Translations under genes and position numbers: made by a program | NCBI GenBank assembly: GCA_024639125.1 | Contig: JAHEJA010000003.1 | Coordinates: forward strand, 1-64,000 | From: Paracoccaceae bacterium | GTDB lineage: Bacteria > Pseudomonadota > Alphaproteobacteria > Rhodobacterales > Rhodobacteraceae | Length of the DNA stretch: 64,000 bases | Direction: 5' to 3' | Notes under the pieces: generated by a model | Database searches by the model: none | What the model saw: only the letters and a program-made list of their open reading frames with translations | What the model was told of the DNA's origin: nothing | Part shown: piece by piece, positions 18,778 through 31,365 of the stretch | How positions within the stretch are numbered: position 1 is the stretch's first letter | How the letters are laid out: the number at the start of each line of letters is the position of its first letter

Positions 18778-19713
18778 CTAGTAGCCGGCGTTTCGATCTA
18801 CGAGGTGCAGTAAATCCAATCCGTGTTCCCCGCGATAAATATTTTCAGCAATGATTTCTGAGGCTGTTTTTGGACGTGTTTCAGAGGCAATATGCGGCGT
18901 AACCGTAACATTTGGATGTGCCCAATACGGGTGATCGTTTGGAAGGGGTTCTATGCGAAACACATCAAGTGTGGCATGACCAACTTGCCCTGCATCGAGC
19001 GATTGGAGCAGGGCCGCGTCATCAATTAAGGGACCACGCCCCGGATTGATGATTGAAGCGCCTTTGGCCAGAAGGGCCAGTGTCGTCGCATTAAGCAAAT
19101 TTTCGGTATCGGGTGTATCGGGCAACAAAAGAATGACGATTTCTGCACCAGACAAGGCTGCGTTTAGACCGTCTTGGCCAGAATAACAGGTGATCCCCTC
19201 TATGTGCTTTTGACGTCTGCTCCAGCCGCGTACGTCAAAGCCCAGATAGCTAAGTTTGTCCCCACAGGCCGCACCTAACGCGCCAAGCCCAAGGATGCAG
19301 ACTGTGCGATCCTGGGCGAGCGGAGGGACGATGCCTTCGCGCCAAAGGCCGTCTTGTCCGTGAATGTGGCGATCCATGCCAAGGTGATGGCGCAAGGTGT
19401 GACCACAGACCCAATCAATCATGCCTTGGGTCAATCCGTGATCCACCATGCGCGCCAAGGGTTGTGTCAGGGTGGTATTATGCACCACGGCTTCGACGCC
19501 AGCCCAAAGGTTCAACACGGCTTTGCATTTTGTGTAAGGTGCAAAGTCTTGGACGTCGCTATTGGGCGCATAGACTATGTAATCTACGTCAGGCGGGGCA
19601 ATGTCCGTACCGATCGAATAGCTAAGCCCTTTGGCATCAAGCGCAGTACGCAAATGTGGCTCATATGTTGTCCAGCGTTCGTATTTTGCGGCAAAAAGAA
19701 TGTTAATGGTCAT
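18778..19713 (-). CDS. ghrA: Glyoxylate/hydroxypyruvate reductase A
   Basis: This is a D-2-hydroxyacid dehydrogenase of the GhrA branch, 311 residues, reducing glyoxylate and hydroxypyruvate with NAD(P)H. The Rossmann motif is in VCILGLGALGAACGDKL; the substrate arginine/glutamate region is NPGRGPLIDDAALL and the catalytic histidine lies in PHIASETRPKTA. Its ATG overlaps the stop of rodA, making it the last gene of the mreB-rodA operon. That is an odd place for a metabolic dehydrogenase, and the link to cell-wall growth is unknown. Transcription probably ends at the hairpins that follow. Confidence 0.9.
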   Translation of the reverse strand: MTINILFAAKYERWTTYEPHLRTALDAKGLSYSIGTDIAPPDVDYIVYAPNSDVQDFAPYTKCKAVLNLWAGVEAVVHNTTLTQPLARMVDHGLTQGMIDWVCGHTLRHHLGMDRHIHGQDGLWREGIVPPLAQDRTVCILGLGALGAACGDKLSYLGFDVRGWSRRQKHIEGITCYSGQDGLNAALSGAEIVILLLPDTPDTENLLNATTLALLAKGASIINPGRGPLIDDAALLQSLDAGQVGHATLDVFRIEPLPNDHPYWAHPNVTVTPHIASETRPKTASEIIAENIYRGEHGLDLLHLVDRNAGY

Positions 19714-20858
19714 TTAACCCCTCTTGGTCGGTGGACATGGGCTGACTGTACCAGTCCGAATGCTAAGAGCAAGACCAACATCGCCGATCCGCCATAGCTT
19801 ACCAAGGGAAGCGGAACGCCAACCACAGGTGCGAGTCCCATAACCATCGACATGTTAACAGAAAAGAATAGGAAAAATGTCATTGCAATGCCCATGATCA
19901 ACAGAGACGAAAATCGATCTTTGTTTTTCATTGCTGACGAGACGCAAAAGAGAATGATCAAAACGTAAATCATCAGCAGCGAAATGCCCCCGATAAATCC
20001 GAATTCTTCTGCCAATGTCGTAAAGATAAAGTCAGTGTGTTTTTCAGGTAAAAAGTTCAACCGCGATTGCGTGCCTTGCATGTAGCCGCGTCCTGTCCAG
20101 CCGCCCGATCCCAGAGCGATCTTGGATTGTGTGATGTGATAACCAGCCCCTAAGGGGTCGCTGGCAGGATCAAGAAATGTATCGATCCGGCGGAATTGAT
20201 AGTCTTTGATCAACTGCCATTCCGTACCCCGGCTTTTAAAGATGGCTGTCACTGTAGCGACACCCAAAGCAATCACACTGGCGAAATAGGCAAAGTGTAC
20301 TCCGGCGAGGAACATAACGGTCCCGCCCGCCAGCATGATCAATATCGCCGTTCCAAGATCGGGTTGCTTGAGCACCATAATCGTGGGGATAAGAATGATA
20401 ATGACAGGAACCAAAATCCATTGCGGTTTGGATGTCTTTTGGATTGGCAGCCAATCGTAAAAGGCAGCAAGCAACATGACGACTGAAATCTTGGCCAACT
20501 CGGAGGGTTGAAGTCGCATAAATCCAAGATCAATCCAACGCTGCGCGCCCATGCCCGTCGCGCCGAAAAATTCAACGATCGCAAGCAATACCAAGCTAAC
20601 CAGATAGGCCAAAGCAGAAAGGTTGCGCCAGAACCAAATGGGGACCATTGCCACGCACAACATGACACCGACCCCCAAGGCAAAGCGTTTTATTTGTGGC
20701 TCTGCCCATGGGTTAAATGATCCGCCTGATACAGAATAGAGCATCAAAAACCCTGTGCAACTTGCGGCTGTCAGCAATAGAACAAGAGCCCAGTTGAGGT
20801 GCAATATTTTGCGTAAACCTGTTGGAACCGTTTTGACGTTATACTCAAGATAACTCAT
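19710..20858 (-). CDS. rodA: Rod shape-determining protein RodA (SEDS glycosyltransferase)
   Basis: RodA is the SEDS-family peptidoglycan polymerase of the elongasome, paired with PBP2. It has 382 residues and about ten membrane helices. The SEDS signatures include WIDLGFMRLQPSELAKISVVM, KQPDLGTAILIM, and the late GVPLPLVSYGGSAMLVLLLAFGL. Its ATG overlaps the TGA of mrdA (ATGA), and its own stop overlaps ghrA, so all three are coupled. Confidence 0.97.
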   Translation of the reverse strand: MSYLEYNVKTVPTGLRKILHLNWALVLLLTAASCTGFLMLYSVSGGSFNPWAEPQIKRFALGVGVMLCVAMVPIWFWRNLSALAYLVSLVLLAIVEFFGATGMGAQRWIDLGFMRLQPSELAKISVVMLLAAFYDWLPIQKTSKPQWILVPVIIILIPTIMVLKQPDLGTAILIMLAGGTVMFLAGVHFAYFASVIALGVATVTAIFKSRGTEWQLIKDYQFRRIDTFLDPASDPLGAGYHITQSKIALGSGGWTGRGYMQGTQSRLNFLPEKHTDFIFTTLAEEFGFIGGISLLMIYVLIILFCVSSAMKNKDRFSSLLIMGIAMTFFLFFSVNMSMVMGLAPVVGVPLPLVSYGGSAMLVLLLAFGLVQSAHVHRPRGVK

Positions 20859-22798
20859 GCGCGATCCTTTCGAGAAGCCGAAATATCGGGCATCATGTCT
20901 TGGATCTGTTTTTGCAGCTGCGCAATCGCGTCGCGATCTTTGGCAGGATAGGCATCAAGTGGCGGTGTATCGCCGTATAGCGCTTGGAGTGTGATATCCC
21001 GCGCAATAGGCGCCGCTGCCGCGGACCCGCCCCCCCCGTGTTCGACAACAACCGCGACCGCAATCTTGGGATTGTCATAGGGGGCGAAATTCACAAACAA
21101 CGCGTGATCGCGACGTTTCCAAGGCAGGTCTTCGTTGGCAGTGACCCCTGCGCGGCGTTCGGCTTCGGAAATATTGCGCACTTGGGACGTGCCGGTTTTT
21201 CCGGCCATGCGAAACCCCTCTGCTATGATGCGGGAACGATATGCGGTCCCTTGGCGGTCATTGCTGACGGCGTACATCGCTTTGCGCAGTTCATCTAAGT
21301 TCTTGGTGGAAACATTTAAATCAGGTGTTGGCCCAATCAAAAGATCCGTGCCATCGATTGATTTGATCAACCGCGGAGCCACGGCTGTGCCTGTGGCTAA
21401 GCGGGCTGTCATCACGGCAAGCTGCAAGGGTGAGCTAAGGACAAAGCCCTGACCAATCGAAGCATTCACCGTATCGCCGATAACCCAATCTTTGTCGCGT
21501 ACACGGCGTTTCCAATCCTTGGTTGGGGCCAAGCCAGAGGTTTCTGCCGACATAGGAATATCATGCGACACACCAACCCCAAGCCGTTCTGCCATCGCAG
21601 ATATTTTCTCGATGCCGATTTTCAATGCGAGATCATAGTAATAAACATCGCAGCTTTCGCTCAGAGAGCGTTCCAAATTCACCTTGCCATGACCGCCGCG
21701 TTTCCAGCAATGGAACTTGCGGCCCGATACTTCTAGGTGGCCGGGGCAATTCACGGTGTCATTTGGGCCAATCACCCCTTCTTCTAGGGCGGCTAGGGCT
21801 GTCACCATTTTAAAGGTCGATCCCGGCGGATAGGCATCCTGAACCGTTTTTGAGGCAAGCGGTCGTCTATCGTTATCGCGTAAAATAGCATAGTCGTTAA
21901 ACGAAATACCGCGCACAAATTTGTTAGGGTCATAGGTTGGCGAGGACGCAATCGCCAACAGATCCCCGCTTTGGCAATCCATCACGACAACAGATGCGCT
22001 TTCTTCGCCCAAGCGGGCTTGAACATAGGCCTGAAGGTTGGAATCCACCGTGATTTGTATATTTGATCCCGGAATGCCTTCTCTTCGGTCTAGCTCGCGC
22101 ATCACCCGACCAATTGAATTGACTTCGACGCGCTTGGCCCCTGCGCGGCCTCTTAGGACGTCTTCGTATTTTTGCTCGATCCCGACTTTGCCGACTTGAA
22201 ACCGTGGGATGCGAAGCAGGGGATCGGGGTCTTCGAAGCGGTCTAGATCGCGCTGGCTTACGGGGCCGACATAGCCAACCACATGCGCGTAATAAGGCCC
22301 GATTGGATATTTTCGTGATAGGCCAACTTCGGGTGTTACGCCTGGCAACGCAGGGGTGTTGATTGCGACCTTGGACACGTCATCCCATGTGACCCGATCC
22401 AGAATGGTGACGGGTAGAAACGGCGCGCTGCGCTTTATTTCGGATTTCGCGCGCGCAATGTCTTCTTCGGACATGGGGACAAGCGCCGATAGTTTGGCTA
22501 ATACATCATCGACATCACCTGCATCTTCGGGGACGAGCGTAATGCGATAGCTTGGTTCGTTTTCTGCCAAGACCACGCCATTGCGATCAAAAATATCACC
22601 GCGCGATGGGGGGATCAGGCGCATGTTGATACGATTTTCTTCGGCCAAAAGACGGAATTGATCCGCTTGATCCACCTGCAAATGGCGCATCCGCAATGCC
22701 AAAAGCCCTGCAAACCCAACTTGCGCACCGCCAATCAACAACGCCCGGCGATTGATCGTGCGCCAGCTACTGTTGGTTTCATGGGGTGTGCGCTTCAT
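20855..22798 (-). CDS. mrdA: Penicillin-binding protein 2 (MrdA)
   Basis: PBP2 is the class B transpeptidase that cross-links peptidoglycan made by RodA during elongation. The protein has 647 residues with one N-terminal membrane helix (about residues 20-35), a dimerisation/pedestal domain beginning at PPSRGDIFDRNG, and the transpeptidase domain. The active-site STFK is at 327-330 (PPGSTFKMV), the second motif is SESCDVYYY, and the KTG motif is in MAGKTGTSQV. It overlaps mreD upstream and rodA downstream by ATGA junctions. Identity is secure. Confidence 0.97.
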   Translation of the reverse strand: MKRTPHETNSSWRTINRRALLIGGAQVGFAGLLALRMRHLQVDQADQFRLLAEENRINMRLIPPSRGDIFDRNGVVLAENEPSYRITLVPEDAGDVDDVLAKLSALVPMSEEDIARAKSEIKRSAPFLPVTILDRVTWDDVSKVAINTPALPGVTPEVGLSRKYPIGPYYAHVVGYVGPVSQRDLDRFEDPDPLLRIPRFQVGKVGIEQKYEDVLRGRAGAKRVEVNSIGRVMRELDRREGIPGSNIQITVDSNLQAYVQARLGEESASVVVMDCQSGDLLAIASSPTYDPNKFVRGISFNDYAILRDNDRRPLASKTVQDAYPPGSTFKMVTALAALEEGVIGPNDTVNCPGHLEVSGRKFHCWKRGGHGKVNLERSLSESCDVYYYDLALKIGIEKISAMAERLGVGVSHDIPMSAETSGLAPTKDWKRRVRDKDWVIGDTVNASIGQGFVLSSPLQLAVMTARLATGTAVAPRLIKSIDGTDLLIGPTPDLNVSTKNLDELRKAMYAVSNDRQGTAYRSRIIAEGFRMAGKTGTSQVRNISEAERRAGVTANEDLPWKRRDHALFVNFAPYDNPKIAVAVVVEHGGGGSAAAAPIARDITLQALYGDTPPLDAYPAKDRDAIAQLQKQIQDMMPDISASRKDRA

Positions 22799-23340
22799 AG
22801 GCGGCCCTCTTGTCTTGCGATTTCAATTTCACTTAGGCTTAGGGGGGTGATCCCCAAAATGCGCTGGCTGATGACGGCCACAATCGGGTACGCAGCGATG
22901 CTAAATATTACACTACTTAGATGGACACTGAAACGTGGCAAATCAAGAAAGGCAATGTTTAGAATAAGCCGAGTTGCAATTGCGATTGCGATCAATGCGA
23001 TTGCGGCATTTGCCCATTCTTCCATAAAGGTGGTGTCCGAGGGGCGATAGGCGCGTTTTTGCAACCGCATCAAAGGGATCATGATCAAGGCTGCATGAAG
23101 CCCGGGGGGGCGTTGCAGCATTAAGTCTTGGAAGAATACAATCAGTCCGACCATGAACACCGGTGCATAATAAGGTCTGCGAACGGCCCAAACCAAGGCC
23201 AGTACAACAACCAAATCCGGTCTGCCCCAACCGTTAAAGTCAATCTCGGTTGGGAGCAGGCTCATGAAAACGCTTAGCATGCCAAAGCAAACAAAACCTA
23301 ATCTATAGAGCCATAATTTACCTGAAAACCCGTCATTCAT
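22795..23340 (-). CDS. mreD: Rod shape-determining protein MreD
   Basis: MreD is a small inner-membrane component of the elongasome connecting MreC with the RodA-PBP2 pair. It has 181 residues with five or six hydrophobic helices (for example FVCFGMLSVFMSLLPTEI and VVVLALVWAVRRPYYAPVFMVG, and the AALIMIPLMRLQKR segment). MreD sequences are weakly conserved, so position between mreC and mrdA is a large part of the evidence. It overlaps mreC by 8 bases and mrdA by 4. Confidence 0.92.
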   Translation of the reverse strand: MNDGFSGKLWLYRLGFVCFGMLSVFMSLLPTEIDFNGWGRPDLVVVLALVWAVRRPYYAPVFMVGLIVFFQDLMLQRPPGLHAALIMIPLMRLQKRAYRPSDTTFMEEWANAAIALIAIAIATRLILNIAFLDLPRFSVHLSSVIFSIAAYPIVAVISQRILGITPLSLSEIEIARQEGRL

Positions 23341-24208
23341 TTTTCACCTCAGGCTGAGAAATGATGCTGCCATGGGTGTCAATTTTGGGTGTTCCATAGT
23401 CCCGCAAAACGCGCAAATATTCCAGCCGCTCATAATCGGCGGCTAAACGAACTCTGAGGCGTCCGCCGGGATCCAAAGCAAGCTGCCCGATAAGCAAACC
23501 CGGTGGTAAAACACCACCTTCGCCCGATGTGACAATCCGGTCACCGGGGCGGACAAGATCAGGGTTTTCAATAAACTCAACTGGTGGGGCGGCGGTGTTA
23601 TCACCTGAGACCAAGGCCCGCTGTCCCGAGGGTTGTATCACCGCGGGGATGCGGCTTGAGCTATCCGTTAACAGGATAACGCGGCTTGTTTTGTCGCCAA
23701 ATCCTGACACGCGCCCAACGAGCCCAAGGCCATCCATCGTGGCCCAACCATCTTGGATGCCATCGCGTGCGCCAACATTCAACAAAACGGATTGGCGAAA
23801 CGGTGACCCGCTATCAGCAATCACAATACCGGACACAAAGGTCAGGCTTGGATCAAGCCGCAGTTTGTTCAAATCCAACAACCGCGCATTTTCTTGCTCT
23901 AATTGTAGCGCGGCTTCTTTCCAGCTTTTCATTTGCTGAAGTTCACGACGCAGTTCTTGGTTTTGTTGGTAAATGGCTTGGTAGCTCCGAAAATCCCGCA
24001 AGATTTTCACAGTTCCCGTCATAGGCGCCATGGCCCAGTCAAAATTTGGAAGGACGGTATCAATGACCGATGATCGGAAACGTTCAACCCTTGGGCTATC
24101 AATGCGCCAGATCAAAAACACAGCGATGAAAGCCAAAATCAAAAGGCCGGAAAGCAGCCTTTTGATTGGTCCTGTAAAGTCATCATTCTGTGAACGATCT
24201 TTTGCCAA
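23333..24208 (-). CDS. mreC: Rod shape-determining protein MreC
   Basis: MreC is the periplasmic scaffold of the elongasome. It has 291 residues: one membrane helix near residues 15-30 (LLSGLLILAFIAVFLIW), a coiled coil at about 70-110 (YQQNQELRRELQQMKSWKEAALQLEQ), and the MreC beta-domain pair (SGIVIADSGSPFRQSVLLNVG, VILLTDSSSRIPAVI, GDRIVTSGEGGVLPPGLLIG). It starts 29 bases after the mreB stop, on the same strand. Confidence 0.96.
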   Translation of the reverse strand: MAKDRSQNDDFTGPIKRLLSGLLILAFIAVFLIWRIDSPRVERFRSSVIDTVLPNFDWAMAPMTGTVKILRDFRSYQAIYQQNQELRRELQQMKSWKEAALQLEQENARLLDLNKLRLDPSLTFVSGIVIADSGSPFRQSVLLNVGARDGIQDGWATMDGLGLVGRVSGFGDKTSRVILLTDSSSRIPAVIQPSGQRALVSGDNTAAPPVEFIENPDLVRPGDRIVTSGEGGVLPPGLLIGQLALDPGGRLRVRLAADYERLEYLRVLRDYGTPKIDTHGSIISQPEVKNE

Positions 24209-24237
24209 GTGATCCCCCGATTTGCGCGGTTGTCAGA

Positions 24238-28049
<3,812 letters not shown>

Positions 28050-28072
28050 TATTGTTTTACAAAACAAAAATG

Positions 28073-28099
28073 GCCGCGCCCCCTAGGTGCGGCTTTTTT
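28073..28099 (+). terminator. Rho-independent terminator after the FAD-GcvT gene
   Basis: GCCGCGCC pairs with GGTGCGGC (8 bp, one G-T pair) around CCCTA, followed by six T residues. Confidence 0.88.
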
Positions 28100-28148
28100 A
28101 TTCATTTTTTTGAATATTTAGAGACGGAAAGTTAGGTGGGGTTCGTAA

Positions 28149-28174
28149 AACATATATCGAAACGAATATATGTT
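28149..28174 (+). promoter_or_regulatory. Inverted repeat abutting the EF-hand gene ribosome binding site
   Basis: AACATATAT at 28149-28157 and ATATATGTT at 28166-28174 are perfect reverse complements separated by 8 bases. The next bases are the AGGA binding site (28175-28178) of the EF-hand gene. It could be a dimeric repressor operator or, in RNA, a hairpin next to the binding site. Both are inference. Confidence 0.5.
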
Positions 28175-28185
28175 AGGACGAAACT

Positions 28186-28623
28186 ATGAAACTTGTGCCA
28201 CTTACTGCTGCTGCTTTTTTTGCCGCCACCTCTGTTTTTGCTGCGGGTGTTCCCGGCGGTCATTTCGTTGAAAATTGGGATTTGGATGGGAACGGTTCGG
28301 TTTCTCTGGCTGAGGTCACAGAACGCAGGAGCGATATTTTCGCAACGTTTGATGCGAATGAAAACGGATCTTTGGATGCAGAAGAATATGCAGATTTTGA
28401 TGAAGCGCGGCGGTTGGATATGGAAAGCAATGGTGCCGGAGAAGGCCATGGCAAAGGCGGCATGAAAATGGTCCAACAGGGCATGAAATTGAATTTCAAT
28501 GATGCCGATGGAGACGGTGTTGTGACGCAAGACGAATTCATGGCGGCTGTTCCAAAATGGTTTGCAATGATGGATCGCACTGGTGATGATGTTGTTGACA
28601 CACAGGATTTTGCCAAGCGCTAA
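28186..28623 (+). CDS. Exported EF-hand calcium-binding protein
   Basis: The protein has 145 residues. The signal peptide is MKLVPLTAAAFFAATSVFA, with probable cleavage near residue 20. Four EF-hand loops can be placed: DLDGNGSVSLAE (32-43), DANENGSLDAEE (56-67), DADGDGVVTQDE (107-118) and a less regular DRTGDDVVDTQD (130-141). The first three have the acidic/Asn and Gly spacing and the closing Glu of calcium-binding loops; the fourth lacks the central Gly and the final Glu. A Gly/Met-rich linker separates the pairs. The protein is thus a periplasmic or secreted calcium binder of unknown partner. The inverted repeat before its start suggests specific regulation. Confidence 0.85.
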   Translation: MKLVPLTAAAFFAATSVFAAGVPGGHFVENWDLDGNGSVSLAEVTERRSDIFATFDANENGSLDAEEYADFDEARRLDMESNGAGEGHGKGGMKMVQQGMKLNFNDADGDGVVTQDEFMAAVPKWFAMMDRTGDDVVDTQDFAKR

Positions 28624-28663
28624 TGTTGGACATTCCGCTGGCGGTTGCACCTGCCTGCGGCGC

Positions 28664-28684
28664 GAGTATTTAGCGCAAAAAGAA
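28664..28684 (+). repeat. Extragenic repeat, copy 2
   Basis: GAGTATTTAGCGCAAAAAGA matches the element at 2311-2331 with changes only in the middle. It lies 40 bases past the EF-hand stop and just before a terminator. Confidence 0.5.
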
Positions 28685-28690
28685 GGCCTT

Positions 28691-28726
28691 AACGCCCCAG
28701 GAAACGGACTTGGGGCGTTTTATTTT
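28691..28726 (+). terminator. Rho-independent terminator after the EF-hand gene
   Basis: A perfect 9-bp stem AACGCCCCA / TGGGGCGTT (28691-28699 with 28711-28719) is followed by TTATTTT. Confidence 0.85.
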
Positions 28727-28764
28727 GTAGAACACGTTTATGTTTTCGGTTAGCGGTATATGAG

Positions 28765-29775
28765 ATGATTAATCTTGTCTTTGCAGAAAGCTGTAACGAA
28801 ATGACGAGTGAATTAACCACGAAGCGCTACGTGTTTTTATTGTTGGATGGGTTTTCCCCTATGGGATTTAATTGCGCGCTTGAAACGCTGGCGCATGCAA
28901 ACCGACATAAATCCGGTCAAATATATTATTCCTGGCGTATCATTAGCGAAGGTGGGACGCATGCTGTTGGATGGAATGGTGTGACAATTTCGTGCGATGG
29001 TGGATTAGGCCCTATGAGCCGCGATGAAACCTTGGTTGTGGTTGGTGGTGAAGGAATTGTTGCGGCAACGACGCCCAATGTTTTGAATTTTTTGCGTCGC
29101 GAGGCGCGAAAAGGGATCGAGGTCGGTGCCGTATCCTCTGCGGTTTATCCTTTGGCTAAGGCAGGTTTGCTGCATGAAAAACATGCGACCACGCATTGGG
29201 AATATCATTCGTCGTTGTCTGAAATGCTTTTGGAAGTGAAAATATTGGATAATATTTTTAACGAAGATGGCAAGGTGTTCACCTGTGCAGGTGGCGCGTC
29301 GTCTATGGATTTGATGCTGCACCGGATCGCCAATGATTTCGGTGAAGAGCTTGCGTTTTGGGTCGCAGATCAAATGGTTTATTCGGCTCCGCGTTCTGCT
29401 GAGCATGCGCAACGTATGTCGGTATTGAACAAAACGGGCGTTCGGCATTTCAAATTGGCACAGGCCGTTGATCTTATGCAGGCGAATTTGGACGAGCCTA
29501 TTCCGCCGTCAGAGGTTGCCGAGCTTGTTGGTATTTCAACACGTCAATTGGAGCGACTGTTCAAGCGATATCTAGGGGCGTCGCCGAAAAAATATTATCT
29601 TGGATTGCGGTTGGAGAAAGCGCGCAATCTTTTGCGGCAAACGGATATGAGTATGATTGATATTTGTATTGCTTGCGGATTTCAGTCGCCGTCGCATTTT
29701 TCAAAATGCTATCGGAGCGAATACGGAGTGCCGCCAAGCCGAGAAGCATCGGGCATCAAGCTATCTGTGCGATAA
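28765..29775 (+). CDS. GlxA family transcriptional regulator (DJ-1/PfpI-like plus AraC HTH)
   Basis: The protein has 336 residues. The N-terminal two thirds is a class I glutamine amidotransferase-like (DJ-1/PfpI) sensing domain (YVFLLLDGFSPMGFNCALETLAHANRH begins it; VFTCAGGASSMDLMLHRIA holds the nucleophile-elbow-like region). The C-terminal 100 residues are an AraC DNA-binding domain (PPSEVAELVGISTRQLERLFKRYLG, then MIDICIACGFQSPSHFSKCYR). This architecture includes GbdR, the glycine betaine/dimethylglycine regulator. With the DMGDH-like gene just upstream, control of methylglycine catabolism is a reasonable inference. The start at 28765 is uncertain; ATG 28801 would trim 12 residues. It ends facing the aldehyde dehydrogenase gene. 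Confidence 0.87.
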   Translation: MINLVFAESCNEMTSELTTKRYVFLLLDGFSPMGFNCALETLAHANRHKSGQIYYSWRIISEGGTHAVGWNGVTISCDGGLGPMSRDETLVVVGGEGIVAATTPNVLNFLRREARKGIEVGAVSSAVYPLAKAGLLHEKHATTHWEYHSSLSEMLLEVKILDNIFNEDGKVFTCAGGASSMDLMLHRIANDFGEELAFWVADQMVYSAPRSAEHAQRMSVLNKTGVRHFKLAQAVDLMQANLDEPIPPSEVAELVGISTRQLERLFKRYLGASPKKYYLGLRLEKARNLLRQTDMSMIDICIACGFQSPSHFSKCYRSEYGVPPSREASGIKLSVR

Positions 29776-29804
29776 ACGCGCCCACATTGATCGCGGGCGC
29801 GTTT
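29774..29804. terminator. Bidirectional terminator between glxA-type and aldehyde dehydrogenase genes
   Basis: A perfect 10-bp stem AAACGCGCCC / GGGCGCGTTT (29774-29783 with 29795-29804) lies between two convergent genes. The A-rich and T-rich flanks suit termination in both directions. Confidence 0.75.
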
Positions 29805-29811
29805 GTGTTCT

Positions 29812-31251
29812 TTATTCGGCTGTCCAACCAGAGACGGATTTGACTTCGAGGAAGTCTTCTATCCCCCAAACGCCGCCTTCGCGACCATTGCCAGATTGCT
29901 TCATCCCGCCAAATGGTGAGCCCATTGATCGGGATTTACCATTCATTTCCACCATGCCAGAGCGTAATGACCGAGCCATGCGGTTTGCGCGGTCGCTGTC
30001 TTGGGTTTGGACATAGTTGGTAAGGCCATAGGGAGTATCATTGGCGATTTCGACAGCTTCTTCTTCGGTGTCGAAAGGAATGATTGCCATGACAGGGCCA
30101 AAGATTTCTTCGCGGGCAATTGTCATTTGGTTGTTCGCATCTGCAAAGACAGTTGGGCGAACATAAAATCCGCGATTTAATCCTTCGGGGCGACCAGTCC
30201 CGCCAGCAATAAGCCGTGCGCCTTCGTCTATGCCTTTTTGAATGAGCGCCTGGATTTTGTTGAACTGAACCTCGTTCACAACCGGACCGATGTGGCGGCC
30301 TTCTGCATCAGAGGGACCAACGGTGATTTTGTTCGCTGTTTCAGCTGCGATTTCTAACGCTTGGTCATAAATGCTACGCTGAACCAACATACGTGTCGGC
30401 GCGTTACATGATTGGCCAGAGTTGTTCATGACACGCAATACGCCACGGGCGACTGCTTTTTCGTCAGCATCCGCAAAGACCAAATTCGCGCCTTTGCCAC
30501 CCAGTTCTAGGTGAACGCGTTTCAAAGAGTCAGCTGCGTTTTTCGAAATTGCGATACCGGCACGGGTTGAACCGGTAAAGGACACCATATCCACATCAGG
30601 GTGACCTGTCAGCGTATTGCCAACACTCATGCCATCACCGTTCACAAGGTTGAATACACCGGCAGGGAAGCCTGCTTCGTGCATCATTTCGGCAAAGATC
30701 ACGCCGTTGAGGGGGGATTCTTCGGAAGGTTTCAAAACCATTGTGCAACCAGACATGATTGCCGCACCGACCTTGAGGACGATTTGGTTCATTGGCCAGT
30801 TCCAAGGCGTGATTAACGCGCAAACGCCGATCGGTTCATAAATGATACGATCGTCTGGTGCGTGATCCCCAAGTGGGCGGTCAAATTGGAAACCTTCGAT
30901 AGCTTTCAAAAAGCCATTCATGTGGAAGGTGCCGGTTGTGACTTGTTGTTGGCGCGACATGTCAATGGGCGCGCCCATTTCCAAGCTAATTGCTTGGGCC
31001 ATGTCTTCGCTGCGTGACGTGTAGACTTCTAACAGTTTTTTGAACAAAGCGATGCGATCTGCAATCGGTGTTTTCATCCAAGCAGGGAATGCAGCTTTGG
31101 CTGCGGCTACTGCGGCGTCTGCATCTTTGGCGCCCCCTAACGAGATGACGGCACATTGTTCTTCGGTCGAGGGGTTTATAACTGGATGGTCGCGACCATC
31201 AATTGTGTCAACCCATTGTCCATTAATATAAAACTGGCGTTTTTCGATCAT
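29812..31251 (-). CDS. Aldehyde dehydrogenase family protein
   Basis: The protein has 479 residues, full length for the NAD(P)-dependent aldehyde dehydrogenase superfamily. The catalytic Glu249 is in HLELGGKGAN and the catalytic Cys282 in NNSGQSCNAPTRM. The cofactor motifs TPWNWPMNQ and SFTGSTRAG are present. The NSGQSC-N-A signature differs from the NNGQTC signature of the gabD-type paralogue at 39.8 kb, so the two likely use different substrates. AAAAAAGGAG precedes the start. It is divergent from the peroxiredoxin gene across a promoter region with three palindromes. The substrate is unknown; position near the DMGDH-like gene would permit betaine-aldehyde or an amine-derived aldehyde, as speculation. 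Confidence 0.92.
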   Translation of the reverse strand: MIEKRQFYINGQWVDTIDGRDHPVINPSTEEQCAVISLGGAKDADAAVAAAKAAFPAWMKTPIADRIALFKKLLEVYTSRSEDMAQAISLEMGAPIDMSRQQQVTTGTFHMNGFLKAIEGFQFDRPLGDHAPDDRIIYEPIGVCALITPWNWPMNQIVLKVGAAIMSGCTMVLKPSEESPLNGVIFAEMMHEAGFPAGVFNLVNGDGMSVGNTLTGHPDVDMVSFTGSTRAGIAISKNAADSLKRVHLELGGKGANLVFADADEKAVARGVLRVMNNSGQSCNAPTRMLVQRSIYDQALEIAAETANKITVGPSDAEGRHIGPVVNEVQFNKIQALIQKGIDEGARLIAGGTGRPEGLNRGFYVRPTVFADANNQMTIAREEIFGPVMAIIPFDTEEEAVEIANDTPYGLTNYVQTQDSDRANRMARSLRSGMVEMNGKSRSMGSPFGGMKQSGNGREGGVWGIEDFLEVKSVSGWTAE

Positions 31252-31279
31252 AAGAGCGACTCCTTTTTTGGTTAAGATA

Positions 31280-31291
31280 ATTTGATCAAAT
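31280..31291. promoter_or_regulatory. Palindrome ATTTGATCAAAT near the aldehyde dehydrogenase start
   Basis: A perfect 12-bp palindrome lies 29 bases upstream of the aldehyde dehydrogenase start. It resembles a closed-up FNR/Dnr half-site pair (TTGAT/ATCAA) but without the usual 4-base spacer, so I do not assign a regulator. Confidence 0.35.
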
Positions 31292-31329
31292 CACCTTTTG
31301 GGGCATCTTGTCACTCGCGCCATATAAAG

Positions 31330-31345
31330 ACAAGTAGCCACTTGT
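31330..31345. promoter_or_regulatory. Inverted repeat ACAAGT-N4-ACTTGT in the divergent promoter region
   Basis: Perfect 6-bp arms with spacer AGCC lie midway between the aldehyde dehydrogenase and peroxiredoxin genes. The shape suits a dimeric repressor such as a GntR- or LacI-type protein; the regulator is unknown. Confidence 0.4.
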
Positions 31346-31365
31346 ATTAACGTCTGGTCAGTATA

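Noticed and set aside
19685-19702. Third copy of the GAGTATTTT-type element (GTATTTTGCGGCAAAAAGAA)
   Set aside because: It encodes the N-terminus of GhrA (INILFAAKY on the minus strand), so the likeness is probably chance.
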